A stretch of DNA of 64,000 nucleotides. Origin: Exiguobacterium artemiae 255-15 (GTDB lineage Bacteria; Bacillota; Bacilli; Exiguobacteriales; Exiguobacteriaceae). The stretch is taken from positions 894,001 to 958,000 of the forward strand of contig NC_010556.1 of the NCBI RefSeq assembly GCF_000019905.1, read 5' to 3'. Positions 17,678 to 27,609 of the stretch are shown here, one piece after another. The position numbers and the translations under genes are program-made. The notes beneath the pieces are model-generated. The model searched no databases. It had not been told where the DNA came from and saw nothing but the letters and a program-made list of their open reading frames with translations. Position 1 is the first letter of the stretch, and each line of letters begins with the position of its first letter.

Positions 17678-19138
17678 ATGGAACGTAACCATACGATGAT
17701 GCAGTTTTTTGAGTGGCATGTAGAGAATGATGGGAAGCATTGGCAACGCTTGAAAGAGAGAGCGCCGGAACTGCGTGCTGCAGGCATCACATCTGTTTGG
17801 ATTCCACCAGCGTCAAAGGGACAATCAGATGAAGATACAGGGTATGGCATTTACGATGTCTATGATTTAGGAGAGTTCGACCAAAAAGGAACAGTCCGCA
17901 CGAAGTACGGAACAAAAGACGAGTTGATCGAAGCCATTCAAGTCGCACATGAAAATGATATCGCCGTTTACGCCGATGTCGTCATGAACCATAAAGCGGC
18001 AGCCGATGAGCTCGAAACGATTAACGTCGTGGAAGTACATCCGGAAGACCGTTCGAAAGAAATTTCAGAAGAGTTTGAAATCGAGGCCTGGACGAAGTTT
18101 ACGTTCCCGGGACGAAACGGTAAATACTCGGATTTCATCTGGACACATGAATTCTTTAATGGAACAGATTTTGATGCACGGGAAGAAAAAACGGGTGTCT
18201 TTAAGATTTCCGGTAAAAATAAAGATTGGAACGATCAAGTCGACAACGAATTCGGGAACTATGACTATTTGATGTTCGCCAACATTGATTACAATCATCC
18301 GGAAGTGCGGGAAGAGATGATCAACTGGGGAAACTGGTTTAAAGAGACAATCAATTGCCAAGGTTTCCGATTGGACGCCATCAAACACATCAACTACGAA
18401 TTCGTCAACGAGTTCGCGAAGTCGATGATCGGAGACGATCCGGACGGTTTTTATATGGTCGGTGAGTTCTGGAAATCAGATTTAGATGATTGCCGTCAAT
18501 TTTTAGACAGTGTCGATTATACCATCGATTTATTTGATGTGCCGCTTCACTATAAATTCCATGAAGCGTCGCAACAAGGGCAGGATTTTGATTTGACGAC
18601 ATTGTTTGCGGATACACTCGTCGAATCCCACCCGACGAATGCCGTGACATTTGTTGATAATCATGATTCCCAACCGGGCGAATCGCTTGAGTCGTGGATT
18701 GACGATTGGTTCAAACAACATGCCTACGCCTCTGTTTTATTACGTAAAGACGGTTATCCGTGTGTCTTTTATGGAGACTACTACGGTGTCCAAGGACCGC
18801 ATCCGGTCGAAGGTAAAAAAGAGATGATCGATGCATTGCTGTATACACGTTACCATAAAGCATACGGAGAACAGGAAGATTATATGGATGATGCACATTG
18901 CGTCGGCTGGGTCCGTCGCGGTGTCGAAGAATTCCCGAACTCGGGATGTGCCGTCTTGCTCTCAAATGCGGATATGTGTGAAAAACGGATGTTCGTCGGC
19001 GAAACGCGTGCCGGAGAAGAGTGGTTCGATTATACAAATCACCAAGAAGAGCCTGTTGTGATCGATGAAGAAGGTTTCGGTGTCTTCCCGGTTCCAGGTG
19101 GCGGTGTCTCGGTATTCGCCCCGCGCGACGAACAGTAA
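17678..19138 (+). CDS. Cytoplasmic alpha-amylase, GH13
   Basis: 486 residues of the liquefying alpha-amylase type (GH13_5), with no signal peptide, so it acts on internal alpha-glucans or maltodextrins. The barrel begins MQFFEWHVENDGKHW. Catalytic residues are visible: nucleophile D233 in FRLDAIKHI, acid/base E263 in VGEFW, and D330 in FVDNHDS. DVVMNHK around residue 100 is region I. The ribosome-binding site is GGGAGAGCGAAGAGAG. It stands alone between the tRNAs and sodA; a GH57 glucan enzyme lies 8.5 kb downstream. Confidence 0.94.
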   Translation: MERNHTMMQFFEWHVENDGKHWQRLKERAPELRAAGITSVWIPPASKGQSDEDTGYGIYDVYDLGEFDQKGTVRTKYGTKDELIEAIQVAHENDIAVYADVVMNHKAAADELETINVVEVHPEDRSKEISEEFEIEAWTKFTFPGRNGKYSDFIWTHEFFNGTDFDAREEKTGVFKISGKNKDWNDQVDNEFGNYDYLMFANIDYNHPEVREEMINWGNWFKETINCQGFRLDAIKHINYEFVNEFAKSMIGDDPDGFYMVGEFWKSDLDDCRQFLDSVDYTIDLFDVPLHYKFHEASQQGQDFDLTTLFADTLVESHPTNAVTFVDNHDSQPGESLESWIDDWFKQHAYASVLLRKDGYPCVFYGDYYGVQGPHPVEGKKEMIDALLYTRYHKAYGEQEDYMDDAHCVGWVRRGVEEFPNSGCAVLLSNADMCEKRMFVGETRAGEEWFDYTNHQEEPVVIDEEGFGVFPVPGGGVSVFAPRDEQ

Positions 19139-19231
19139 TTTCTGAGGGTCATTGCTTGCGCCTGACCAACTATTTTTGCTAGTCTTAAAGAGTACTGAAA
19201 TTCCGAAAATAGGATAAAGGGGGACATGAAA

Positions 19232-19840
19232 ATGTCAAAATTTGAATTACCAGAACTCGGCTACGCTTATGATGCGCTAGAGCCACATATCGATGCTCGT
19301 ACGATGGAGATTCACCACTCTAAACACCACAATACGTATGTCACGAACGTGAATGCAGCACTTGAAGGGTCAGAGCACGAAGGGAAATCACTTGAAGAAT
19401 TACTTCAAAACCTTGATTCACTTCCTGCAAACATTCAAACAGCTGTCCGTAACAATGGTGGCGGTCACTGGAACCACTCGTTCTTCTGGAAACTCTTGAA
19501 AAAGAACGACGGAGCAGCTCCAACTGGAGAACTCGCTACAGCAATCGATGAAGCATTCGGTTCATTTGATGCATTTAAAGATGAGTTTACAAAAGCAGCA
19601 ACAACACGTTTCGGTTCTGGTTGGGCATGGCTCATCGTTGACGGCGGCAAATTAGCAGTCGTTTCAACACCAAACCAAGACACACCAGTCATGGAAGGGA
19701 AAACGCCGATTCTTGGACTTGATGTTTGGGAACATGCGTATTACCTCAACTATCAAAACCGTCGTCCGGATTACATCAACGCATTCTTTAATGTCGTTGA
19801 CTGGGATCACGTGGCAAAACTTTACGCTGACGCAAAATAA
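19232..19840 (+). CDS. sodA: Superoxide dismutase (Mn/Fe family)
   Basis: 202 residues from the ATG at 19232, chosen because AAAGGGGG lies 8 nt before it (the ATG at 19226 is only 2 nt from it). All four metal ligands are in place: the first His in IHHSKHH, the second in [11 protein letters not shown], and the [11 protein letters not shown] pair. The sequence is very close to B. subtilis SodA, which is Mn-dependent. Cytoplasmic, converting superoxide to peroxide and oxygen. It lies before pbpA and pst as in Bacillus, without yqgE between. Confidence 0.96.
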   Translation: MSKFELPELGYAYDALEPHIDARTMEIHHSKHHNTYVTNVNAALEGSEHEGKSLEELLQNLDSLPANIQTAVRNNGGGHWNHSFFWKLLKKNDGAAPTGELATAIDEAFGSFDAFKDEFTKAATTRFGSGWAWLIVDGGKLAVVSTPNQDTPVMEGKTPILGLDVWEHAYYLNYQNRRPDYINAFFNVVDWDHVAKLYADAK

Positions 19841-19851
19841 TCGTGAGATTA

Positions 19852-19888
19852 AACATCGGTTCCTGTTCTGGGAATCGATGTTTTTTTT
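19852..19888 (+). terminator. Terminator of sodA
   Basis: A 12-bp stem, AACATCG-TTCC with GGAA-CGATGTT and one wobble pair, then T8. Confidence 0.9.
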
Positions 19889-19978
19889 AATGCGGAAAAT
19901 GATGGGATAGGTTGTTATGGAAAGTTTCCTTCTATATAATGAAACAAGATGACTTTTTGAACGATAGGGGAGTACGCC

Positions 19979-22051
19979 ATGGCGAAACGAATCACGGTGA
20001 AGGGAAAACGGCGGAATCATCTGCCGCTTCGCCTTAACTTAATGTTTTTTGTAGTATTTTTATTGTTTGCGATTTTAATCTTTCGCTTAGGTGTCGTCCA
20101 GATTGTGAATGGTGAAAAGATTTCACGGGAAGTTCAAAAGACAGAAATGATTGCATCGAAATATGAAGTTCCCCGCGGAAAGATTTATGACCGGGACGGA
20201 AGGTTGTTGGTCGATACGATTTCGAAATATTCAATTGTCTACCGTCGTTCCCAAAATACGAAAGTCGACGAACGGATTGAAATCGCCTCTCGTCTTGCGG
20301 CGATTATCAATCTTCCGAAAGACGATTGGAAAGTAACGGAACGCGACATGAAAGATTACTGGGTAGCCGTTAACGGTGAAGAATCAGATCGACGCTATAA
20401 GCAGGCGGTAGAAAAACGTTATCCAGATGCGGAAAAGCAGAACAAGCTGTCGATTTCGGAACAGGATCAAATCCGTCTCGATACGATTACGAAAAAAGAT
20501 ATCGACTTTGATGATAAGACGATGGAAATCATCGCTATCAAACACAACATGGAAGTCGGTTATGCGCTTGACCCGCAGCTCGTTAAATTAGGAGCGAGCG
20601 CCAAGGAAATGGCGATTATCGATGAGAACCTTGAAGATTTAAAGGGTGTATCGGTAGAGCCGTTTTATGAACGTTCTTATCCGTATGAAGGAACGCTGCG
20701 GAACATCTTCGGGAAGTACTCAAAAATTCCCGCTGAACAGCAGGCGGAGTTTAAAGCAAAAGGATACAGTTTAAATGACCGGGTCGGAACGTCATTCCTT
20801 GAACAGCAGTATGAAGACCTGCTCCGCGGGAAACCGGCATACGATGTCTATGAAACGTTTAACGGTGAACCGGTCGGTGAGCCGAACCGGGAAGAAGGCG
20901 AGTCCGGAAAAGACCTCGTCTTAACGGTTGATGCAGAATACAACAAACAAGTTGATCAAATCCTGCAGCAGGCGATCAAGATGGGCCGCGGCATGGGAAG
21001 CGGTTATCTGAAAGAAGGATATGCCGTTGTCATGAATCCGAAAACCGGTGAGATTTTGGCCATGTCCGGTCAAAAGCTCGATACGGCAACCAATAAATTC
21101 AGTGATGTTGCGATCAATAACGTGTTGACTTCCCTGCAAATCGGTTCGACGATTAAAGGGGCAACGGTCGCGATGGGACTTGAAGAAGGCGTTATCCGTC
21201 AAAACGAAGTCATCAATGATGCACCGATCACGATTGGTGGTACGAAAAAAGGATCGTATGTGAATATGGGACCGATTACGGACTTAACGGCACTAGAGCG
21301 TTCGTCAAACGTCTACATGTTTAACATTGCGATGCGGATGGCAAAATATCCGAGTAACGGTGTCGCCGGTGCAAGCGTCGATGCGGCGGCAGCGATCATG
21401 CAGAATTATTACAGTCAGTTTGGTCTCGGTGTGACGACAGGCATCGATTTGCCATACGAAGCCAAAGGGGTACAAGGGACGCCGGACCGTGTCACACTCT
21501 TGATGGACCGAGTGATTGGTCAGTATGATGCTTTTACACCGCTTCAAGTGGCGCAGTATGTTTCGACACTCGCAAACGGCGGATACCGGGTGCAACCGCA
21601 CTTCTTAAAAGAAGTCTTGGCTTCGAACTCGATTGAAGACGAAACGAAAAAAGTCGATTACAGCTTTAAAACGAACTATTTAAACCGGATTGAAGTCAGT
21701 CAAGCGAACATTGATCATGTCCGCGAAGGATTCCACCGCGTTGTCAAAGGGGAACGCGGGACAGCCAAAATCATCGCCCAAACCGGCATTGATGCGGCAG
21801 CGAAAACGGGAACGGCTCAGGTCAGTGTATACGGCGAAGACGGCATTGCGCTTCGGGACGGCAGCGGACAACCGGTTCGTTCATTAAACTCGAACTTGGT
21901 CGGCTGGGCACCGTACGACAATCCGGAGATGGCATGGGCCGTGTTCCTTCCATATATGGAGCAGGAAACCGTCAACTCGAAAATTGGTCATGATTTAGTG
22001 AAAGCGTACTTTAATGTGAAAGACGTTCCATGGCAGACTAAGCCAAATTAA
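19979..22051 (+). CDS. pbpA: Class B penicillin-binding protein (PBP2-type transpeptidase)
   Basis: 690 residues. One N-terminal signal-anchor helix (about residues 19-40) is followed by the dimerisation domain (SKYEVPRGKIYDRDGRLL) and a transpeptidase domain. Active-site motifs are complete: STIK (SxxK), SSN and KTGTAQ. It cross-links peptidoglycan, and its place between sodA and pst matches B. subtilis pbpA (PBP2A, rod elongation). The ATG follows a GGGGAG ribosome-binding site and is the second residue pair of a CCATGG. Confidence 0.92.
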   Translation: MAKRITVKGKRRNHLPLRLNLMFFVVFLLFAILIFRLGVVQIVNGEKISREVQKTEMIASKYEVPRGKIYDRDGRLLVDTISKYSIVYRRSQNTKVDERIEIASRLAAIINLPKDDWKVTERDMKDYWVAVNGEESDRRYKQAVEKRYPDAEKQNKLSISEQDQIRLDTITKKDIDFDDKTMEIIAIKHNMEVGYALDPQLVKLGASAKEMAIIDENLEDLKGVSVEPFYERSYPYEGTLRNIFGKYSKIPAEQQAEFKAKGYSLNDRVGTSFLEQQYEDLLRGKPAYDVYETFNGEPVGEPNREEGESGKDLVLTVDAEYNKQVDQILQQAIKMGRGMGSGYLKEGYAVVMNPKTGEILAMSGQKLDTATNKFSDVAINNVLTSLQIGSTIKGATVAMGLEEGVIRQNEVINDAPITIGGTKKGSYVNMGPITDLTALERSSNVYMFNIAMRMAKYPSNGVAGASVDAAAAIMQNYYSQFGLGVTTGIDLPYEAKGVQGTPDRVTLLMDRVIGQYDAFTPLQVAQYVSTLANGGYRVQPHFLKEVLASNSIEDETKKVDYSFKTNYLNRIEVSQANIDHVREGFHRVVKGERGTAKIIAQTGIDAAAKTGTAQVSVYGEDGIALRDGSGQPVRSLNSNLVGWAPYDNPEMAWAVFLPYMEQETVNSKIGHDLVKAYFNVKDVPWQTKPN

Positions 22052-22057
22052 CTAGTG

Positions 22058-22092
22058 AAGCGAAGGTGAGGAAACTCATCTTCGCTTTTTTT
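22058..22092 (+). terminator. Terminator of the PBP gene
   Basis: AAGCGAAGGTGAG (22058-22070) pairs with CTCATCTTCGCTT (22075-22087) with one wobble pair, followed by a T run. Confidence 0.92.
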
Positions 22093-22151
22093 TGTATGGA
22101 TTGACCTGTTTTTCTAATGGAGTTGAGTTTGTAAACGCGGAAATACACGAC

Positions 22152-22208
22152 TTTACAATTCTTTTACGTTGGATTCATTTTGGTTTAATAGTTCATCGGT
22201 AGTATAAG
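22152..22208 (+). promoter_or_regulatory. PhoP box and promoter of the pst operon
   Basis: Four TT(T/C/A)A-type hexamers stand at exact 11-bp intervals: TTTACA 22152, TTTACG 22163, TTCATT 22174, TTAATA 22185. This is the B. subtilis PhoP-box architecture (TTAACA-like repeats with 5-bp gaps). A -10-like TATAAG follows at 22203, placing the array at about -63 to -25, as at PhoP-activated promoters lacking a good -35. Induction by phosphate starvation is inferred. Confidence 0.75.
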
Positions 22209-22276
22209 TCTTGTAAGGAAAACGGATATAAAGTCGTAGCGTGACCAGCGACATACTTCGAGGAGGAAAATTAATC

Positions 22277-23221
22277 ATGTCTTGGATGAAAAAAACAGCA
22301 CTTATCACAACGGTAGCTTCAATCGCAGTAGTCGGTGCGGCATGCGGTAATGACAAAGGCGGCTCTTCAAGTTCTTCAGATCTTTCAGGAAAGATCGCTA
22401 TTGATGGATCTTCAACAGTCTTCCCAATCATGGAAGCTGTTGGTGAAGAATATTCGATCGAACAACCAGACGTTGATGTCACGGTCGGAGTATCCGGTAC
22501 TGGCGGCGGATTCAAACGTTTTGTCGTTGGTGAAACAGACCTTTCAAACGCCTCGCGTGAAATTAAAGAAGAAGAAGCAGCAGAAGCTGAAAAAAATAGC
22601 ATTGAATACACAAAATTAGCTCTTGCTTACGACGGATTAACAGTCGCAATCAGTAAAGAGAACACATGGGTCAAAGAAATGACACTCGACCAGTTAGAGA
22701 AAATCTGGTTGGATCCGAATGTGAAGACATGGAAAGATGTCGATTCTTCTTATCCAGCAGAACCAATCAAATTCTTCAGCCCGGGTAAAGATTCCGGAAC
22801 ATTTGATTTCTTCTCAGAAAAAGTTCTTGAGAAAAAAGATATGCGTAAAGATGTTCAGCTTTCAGAAGATGACAACGTCCTTGTCAAAGGAGTCGAAGGA
22901 ACAAAAGGTGCGATTGGTTACTTCGGATACGCTTATTACGCGGAAAACAAAGATAAGTTAAAAGAAGTACCGCTTTCGGCTGAAGGAAAAAACGCAGTCG
23001 ATCCAACACCGGAAACGATCCAAGATCTTTCTTACCCGCTGTCACGTGAAATTTATACGTACGTCAACAACAAGTCGTTGAAAGACAAAAAACAAGTCGC
23101 GGACTTCGTTAAATTCACAAATGAAAATGCTGGAGACTTATCAGAAGAAGTCGGTTATATCAAAATGCCGCAAGATCGTTACGATGAAAACACAAAAGCC
23201 ATCGAAGATGCAATGAAATAA
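22277..23221 (+). CDS. pstS: Phosphate-binding lipoprotein
   Basis: 314 residues from ATG 22277, which follows AGGAGGAAAA; the in-frame ATG at 22241 lacks a ribosome-binding site. A signal peptide ends in VVGAAC, a lipobox-like site giving an N-terminal lipid-modified Cys, then a Ser-rich linker. The phosphate-binding fold shows IDGSSTVFP and SGTGGGFKRF. It captures phosphate outside the membrane for PstCA. First gene of pstSCAB-phoU under the PhoP box. Confidence 0.95.
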   Translation: MSWMKKTALITTVASIAVVGAACGNDKGGSSSSSDLSGKIAIDGSSTVFPIMEAVGEEYSIEQPDVDVTVGVSGTGGGFKRFVVGETDLSNASREIKEEEAAEAEKNSIEYTKLALAYDGLTVAISKENTWVKEMTLDQLEKIWLDPNVKTWKDVDSSYPAEPIKFFSPGKDSGTFDFFSEKVLEKKDMRKDVQLSEDDNVLVKGVEGTKGAIGYFGYAYYAENKDKLKEVPLSAEGKNAVDPTPETIQDLSYPLSREIYTYVNNKSLKDKKQVADFVKFTNENAGDLSEEVGYIKMPQDRYDENTKAIEDAMK

Positions 23222-23239
23222 CCATCATTACACGAGGAC

Positions 23240-23275
23240 GGCCCGAAAAAAGGGGAATCTCCCTTTTTTGGGGCC
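23240..23275 (+). terminator. Intra-operon hairpin between pstS and pstC
   Basis: GGCCC-AAAAAAGGG pairs with CCCTTTTTT-GGGCC in a long stem with a short loop but without a good downstream U run. It probably works as an attenuator or mRNA stabiliser that leaves pstS in excess over the permease genes. Confidence 0.7.
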
Positions 23276-23316
23276 ACGTTCTTATGTAGGTATGATGAAG
23301 TAGGGAGCGAAGAAGG

Positions 23317-24258
23317 GTGAATCCATCATCAAACAAATCGGTTCGCGAGCTGATCCAAAAGAACCGACAACAAAAATTTAGTATGAAAAACATCATGGAA
23401 CGTATTATGCCGATCGTATTGTTTCTCTGTGCGTTCGTATCCGTCGTTACGACCATCGGCATCATTCTCACGTTAGTTATTGAAACAGAACACTTCTTTG
23501 AAGTTGTTTCGTTTAAAGAATTCTTCGGCAGCACAAGCTGGTACCCGCTGAACTCTCAACCGGAGTACGGAATTTGGCCGCTTGTCGTCGGAACACTTGA
23601 AATTACCGTGATTGCGATGCTAGTTGCCGTGCCGATCGGACTCACTTCTGCGATTTATTTGAGTGAGTATGCATCAGAACGCGCCCGTCGTGTTCTTAAA
23701 CCGATTCTTGAAGTCTTAGCAGGCGTTCCGACAATCGTTTTCGGATTCTTCGCCTTGACGTTTGTCACACCGTTACTCGTAAAACTTATTCCGGGTCTTG
23801 CGATTTATAACGCATTAAGTCCGGGAATCGTTGTCGGAATCATGATCATCCCGATGATTGCGTCGATTTCAGAGGATGCAATGAGTTCTGTTCCGAAAAA
23901 AATTCGTGACGGTGCGCTTGCACTCGGTTCCACACGTCTCGAAGTTGCTTTAAAAGTCGTAGTTCCGGCAGCACTTTCCGGAATCATTGCCTCAATCGTT
24001 CTCGGTATGTCCCGTGCAATCGGTGAAACGATGATCGTGACGATTGCAGGTGGATCAAACCCAACGGCTGCAGTAAATCCGTTAGAGCCGGTACAGACGA
24101 TGACGGCTTATATCGTTCAAGTTGCACTCGGTGACGCCGGTTATGGCACGATTGAATATTACAGTATCTACGCTGTCGGTACGTTGTTGTTCGTCTTTAC
24201 TCTATTGATGAACTTACTCGCGAACTGGATCACGCGTCGTTTCAGAGAGGAGTACTAA
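23317..24258 (+). CDS. pstC: Phosphate ABC transporter permease PstC
   Basis: 313 residues with six membrane helices and the permease-ATPase contact region ([22 protein letters not shown], about residues 188-209, EAA-loop type). The GTG start has a GAAGGG just before it, and an ATG 22 codons later is a fallback. With PstA it forms the channel. It ends 1 nt before the pstA start codon. Confidence 0.93.
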   Translation: MNPSSNKSVRELIQKNRQQKFSMKNIMERIMPIVLFLCAFVSVVTTIGIILTLVIETEHFFEVVSFKEFFGSTSWYPLNSQPEYGIWPLVVGTLEITVIAMLVAVPIGLTSAIYLSEYASERARRVLKPILEVLAGVPTIVFGFFALTFVTPLLVKLIPGLAIYNALSPGIVVGIMIIPMIASISEDAMSSVPKKIRDGALALGSTRLEVALKVVVPAALSGIIASIVLGMSRAIGETMIVTIAGGSNPTAAVNPLEPVQTMTAYIVQVALGDAGYGTIEYYSIYAVGTLLFVFTLLMNLLANWITRRFREEY

Positions 24259-24259
24259 G

Positions 24260-25168
24260 ATGGCCTTACCAGAAAAACAACCTGTACAGAAAAAGTTTAT
24301 TGATCCTGCTGCTGTGAAAAAATCAATCAGCCAGCGTCTTGTCGTAAACAATGTCACGAAAGTCGTATTCTTAATTGGACTGTTATTCGGTTTAGTCGTA
24401 CTTGGTATTCTGCTCTTTGGTGTCATTCGTGACGGAGCGGCCTGGTTATCACTCGACTTCCTACAAAATGCACCATCCCGCCGGCCGGATCGTGCCGGAA
24501 TCTATCCTGCGCTGATGGGATCGATTTTCCTAATGCTCCTGATCATTCCGATGATTTTCATCTTGGGTGTCGGAGCAGCGATTTATTTGGAAGAATATGC
24601 GAAAAAAGGCCGCATGACATCGTTCATCGAAGTCAATATCTCAAACTTGGCGGGTGTTCCGTCGATTGTTTTCGGATTACTCGGCTTAACCTTTTTTGTC
24701 CGGAACATGGGCTTCGGCTCGACGTTGATCGCCGGAGCATTAACGCTTGCGCTGATGAGCTTGCCGGTCGTCATCGTTTCATCGCAAGAAGCAATTCGTG
24801 CGGTGCCGCAAGCGATGCGTCATGCGTCACTCGCCCTCGGAGCCTCGAAATGGCAAACGACGTTTAAAGTCGTTTTACCGGCGTCGCTTCCGGGCGTCAT
24901 CACGGGAATCATCCTTGCCGTCTCGCGTGCCATCGGAGAAACGGCACCACTCATCATGGTCGGAGCTGCCATCTTCATCGCCCGTGCACCGGAAGGGATT
25001 TTCTCAGAGTTTACAGCGTTACCGATTCAAATCTACAACTGGACAAGCCGTCCGCAAGCTGACTTCCAAGGTCTGGCTGCTGCCGGAATCATCATCCTGA
25101 TGGTCATCCTCTTGACGATGAATTCACTGGCGATTTGGATCCGCAACCGTTTTTCAAAACGATACTAA
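24260..25168 (+). CDS. pstA: Phosphate ABC transporter permease PstA
   Basis: 302 residues with six membrane helices and an EAA-loop-like segment ([20 protein letters not shown]). The GAGAGGAG ribosome-binding site is inside the end of pstC, so translation is probably coupled. Partner of PstC in the phosphate channel. Confidence 0.94.
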   Translation: MALPEKQPVQKKFIDPAAVKKSISQRLVVNNVTKVVFLIGLLFGLVVLGILLFGVIRDGAAWLSLDFLQNAPSRRPDRAGIYPALMGSIFLMLLIIPMIFILGVGAAIYLEEYAKKGRMTSFIEVNISNLAGVPSIVFGLLGLTFFVRNMGFGSTLIAGALTLALMSLPVVIVSSQEAIRAVPQAMRHASLALGASKWQTTFKVVLPASLPGVITGIILAVSRAIGETAPLIMVGAAIFIARAPEGIFSEFTALPIQIYNWTSRPQADFQGLAAAGIIILMVILLTMNSLAIWIRNRFSKRY

Positions 25169-25217
25169 TCACACCTATATAACGAATTACGTTCTGAATC
25201 ATGAAGGAGGAACACAG

Positions 25218-26045
25218 ATGATGGATACGAAGCTGACGACAAAACCAGCCAAAGAAGGGGCAAAAACAATGAATCAACCAGTAGCTGCGCGACAAAGTGT
25301 ATACCGTGTCAATGATTTGAACCTATGGTACGGTGATGATCATGCTTTGAAAGATGTTAATCTGGACATTAAACAAAATGAAGTGACGGCCATCATCGGA
25401 CCGTCAGGATGCGGGAAATCGACGTTCATCAAAACGTTGAACCGAATGGTCGAACTCGTTCCGATCGTACGGACGAACGGTGTCATCGAATACCACGGCC
25501 GTAATATCTTTGATAAGGATTACGAAGTCGAAGAATTGCGGACATCGGTCGGAATGGTCTTCCAGCAACCAAACCCGTTCCCAAAATCGATTTATGACAA
25601 CATCGCATACGGACCGCGTGTCCACGGTGTCAAAAATAAAAAAATCCTGGATGAGATTGTTGAACGCAGTTTACGCGGGGCAGCGATTTGGGATGAGGTC
25701 AAAGACCGCTTGAACGAAAACGCCTATGGACTGTCAGGCGGACAACAACAACGTCTCTGTATCGCCCGTTGCCTGGCAATCGAACCCGATGTCATCTTGA
25801 TGGATGAGCCGACATCTGCACTTGATCCGATCTCAACGTTGAAAGTCGAAGAATTGGTACAGGAATTGAAAAAAGATTATTCGATCATCATTGTGACGCA
25901 TAACATGCAACAAGCAGCACGTGTCTCGGATAAAACAGCATTCTTCTTGAACGGTGAAGTCGTTGAATTTGACCAAACGGATCGTATTTTCTCAAATCCG
26001 AGTGACAAACGGACGGAAGACTATATTTCAGGACGATTCGGATAA
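25218..26045 (+). CDS. pstB: Phosphate ABC transporter ATPase PstB
   Basis: 275 residues with Walker [10 protein letters not shown] (about residues 61-69), signature LSGGQQQR (about 171-178) and Walker B VILMDEP (about 190-196). An N-terminal extension of about 20 residues precedes the core. AAGGAGG precedes the ATG. Only one pstB is present, unlike the pstBA-pstBB pair of B. subtilis. Confidence 0.96.
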   Translation: MMDTKLTTKPAKEGAKTMNQPVAARQSVYRVNDLNLWYGDDHALKDVNLDIKQNEVTAIIGPSGCGKSTFIKTLNRMVELVPIVRTNGVIEYHGRNIFDKDYEVEELRTSVGMVFQQPNPFPKSIYDNIAYGPRVHGVKNKKILDEIVERSLRGAAIWDEVKDRLNENAYGLSGGQQQRLCIARCLAIEPDVILMDEPTSALDPISTLKVEELVQELKKDYSIIIVTHNMQQAARVSDKTAFFLNGEVVEFDQTDRIFSNPSDKRTEDYISGRFG

Positions 26046-26062
26046 CAAGGAGGAACTTTTCA

Positions 26063-26725
26063 ATGGCAGCGAACCGGACGATTTTTGGAGAAAACCTGGC
26101 AGTACTTGATCAAAAAGTATTTTTATTGGCCCGAAAGACAATGCAACAGATCGCAACGACGGCAGAAGCCCTCGAAAAATATGATCGTGAGATTGCGCTT
26201 AAAGTCATCGAAAATGATAATGAACTCGATGCACTCGAACTGGAGATCAACGATGATGCAATTTTACTGATTGCGAAACAACAGCCGGTCGCCACCGATT
26301 TACGACGGTTGGTCACAGCAATGAAAATCGCGAGCGACTTGGAGCGGATCGCGGATTACGCGGGTAACATTTCTAAAGCCGTCTTGCGTGTCGAGACGTT
26401 CCCTTACGTCATTGACATCTCGTTATTAAAAGAAGCGTTTGAAACGTTACTCGACATGACGGAAACCGCGATTGTCGCCTACCGTGACGGTGACATCGAA
26501 AAAGCAAAAGCCCTGTCCGATCTCGATAACATCATTGATGACACGACGTACAAAGCATTGCGGCAATATATGCGGCATATGTCCCTGCAACCGGTTGTCG
26601 TTGATGAAATCATGCAATTTACGAATATTTGCCGGTACATCGAACGGATGGGTGACCATTTAACGAACGTCGGCGAGCATTTGATTTACATGGCAAAAGG
26701 AAAGCACTATGATTTAAATAGCTAA
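26063..26725 (+). CDS. phoU: Phosphate signalling regulator PhoU
   Basis: 220 residues, an all-helical protein of two three-helix repeats, each with a metal-binding E/D-rich motif (SDLERIADYAGN about residues 92-103 and CRYIERMGDHLTN about 193-205). PhoU restrains Pst and the PhoR kinase when phosphate is plentiful. The gene follows pstB by 17 nt with its own AAGGAGG. B. subtilis itself lacks a phoU at this place, so the arrangement is more like other Firmicutes. Confidence 0.93.
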   Translation: MAANRTIFGENLAVLDQKVFLLARKTMQQIATTAEALEKYDREIALKVIENDNELDALELEINDDAILLIAKQQPVATDLRRLVTAMKIASDLERIADYAGNISKAVLRVETFPYVIDISLLKEAFETLLDMTETAIVAYRDGDIEKAKALSDLDNIIDDTTYKALRQYMRHMSLQPVVVDEIMQFTNICRYIERMGDHLTNVGEHLIYMAKGKHYDLNS

Positions 26726-26765
26726 GTACAGTAGGCTGGAGGGAAATCCTCGGCCTACTTTTTTT
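26725..26765 (+). terminator. Terminator of the pst-phoU operon
   Basis: GTAGGC (26731-26736) with GCCTAC (26753-26758) and inner GAGG/CCTC pairing, followed by T7. Confidence 0.9.
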
Positions 26766-26832
26766 GTAAAGGATTTTGAAACAAGTTTGTAGAATAAGAA
26801 AGAAGTGAATAAAGAGAAAGAGGTGATAGGTA

Positions 26833-27570
26833 ATGCTTGAAAAAATCATAAAATTAAAAGAACAAGGACTAACAATCAAACAAATTGCGGAAAAGATCGA
26901 ATCGACAGAAGGTAAGGTCAAATATGCCTGGAGTAAATACCGGAAGTCATTAACGGAAAATAAAGCAGTTTCAACAGAGTCGAGTCCGGTCGCTAAACCT
27001 AAAAAGAAGAAGGCAGGCGTAACCGTGAGTGCTCCGAAACAAAATGAAATCGTACCTGCATTAACAGCTGTCCCTTCATTAGAGCGGGATGCGTTTGGAA
27101 TGGCGACTCATTATGAAGATGACATCATCCATGCAATCGTCCAATCTCCGACAGCGGTCTATGTCTACTGGGAATTGTCTGAATTGTCCCGAAAGATGCT
27201 TGAGACACATTACCATGCATCATTCGACTCGTTCCGGAAAGAAATGCGCATCATTGATGTGACGTTGCGGGATTATGAAAAAGGTGAAGTCAACCGTTCT
27301 TATCAATTTGAACTGCCGGAAATGACGAATACATGGTTTGTCCGTCCGTTGATGCCAAATACTACATACATCATCGAATGGGGCATTCAAACAATCGACG
27401 GTGATTTTCTTCCTGTTCTCCGGTCAAAACCGGTCGAGACACCACGTGACGAGCCTGTCGTAGACGGACGTTTTTCAGAAGTCGTCGCGCGCTGGCAGTA
27501 TGGAGAAGTCGAGCAGCCGGAATGGGTGGAAGTATTACGTCCATACTCCTATTTTGATCGGATTCGCTGA
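26833..27570 (+). CDS. DUF4912 domain protein
   Basis: 245 residues. The first 35 residues (MLEKIIKLKEQGLTIKQIA) look like a helix-turn-helix, then a Lys-rich linker, and from about residue 85 a DUF4912 domain with the telltale PTAVYVYWELSE and TWFVRPLMPNTTY segments. The molecular role is unknown; the family often sits next to GH57 glucan enzymes, and does so here with a 39-nt gap. The N-terminal HTH-like part suggests nucleic-acid contact, but that is inference. Confidence 0.8.
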   Translation: MLEKIIKLKEQGLTIKQIAEKIESTEGKVKYAWSKYRKSLTENKAVSTESSPVAKPKKKKAGVTVSAPKQNEIVPALTAVPSLERDAFGMATHYEDDIIHAIVQSPTAVYVYWELSELSRKMLETHYHASFDSFRKEMRIIDVTLRDYEKGEVNRSYQFELPEMTNTWFVRPLMPNTTYIIEWGIQTIDGDFLPVLRSKPVETPRDEPVVDGRFSEVVARWQYGEVEQPEWVEVLRPYSYFDRIR

Positions 27571-27609
27571 AGAAAATAGATAGACAGCAGAAGGAGAGGA
27601 AGAACAGAC

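Noticed and set aside
22153-22611. 152-codon minus-strand ORF over pstS
   Set aside because: Antisense shadow of a well-supported lipoprotein gene, Ser/Thr-rich composition typical of reverse frames, no start signal.
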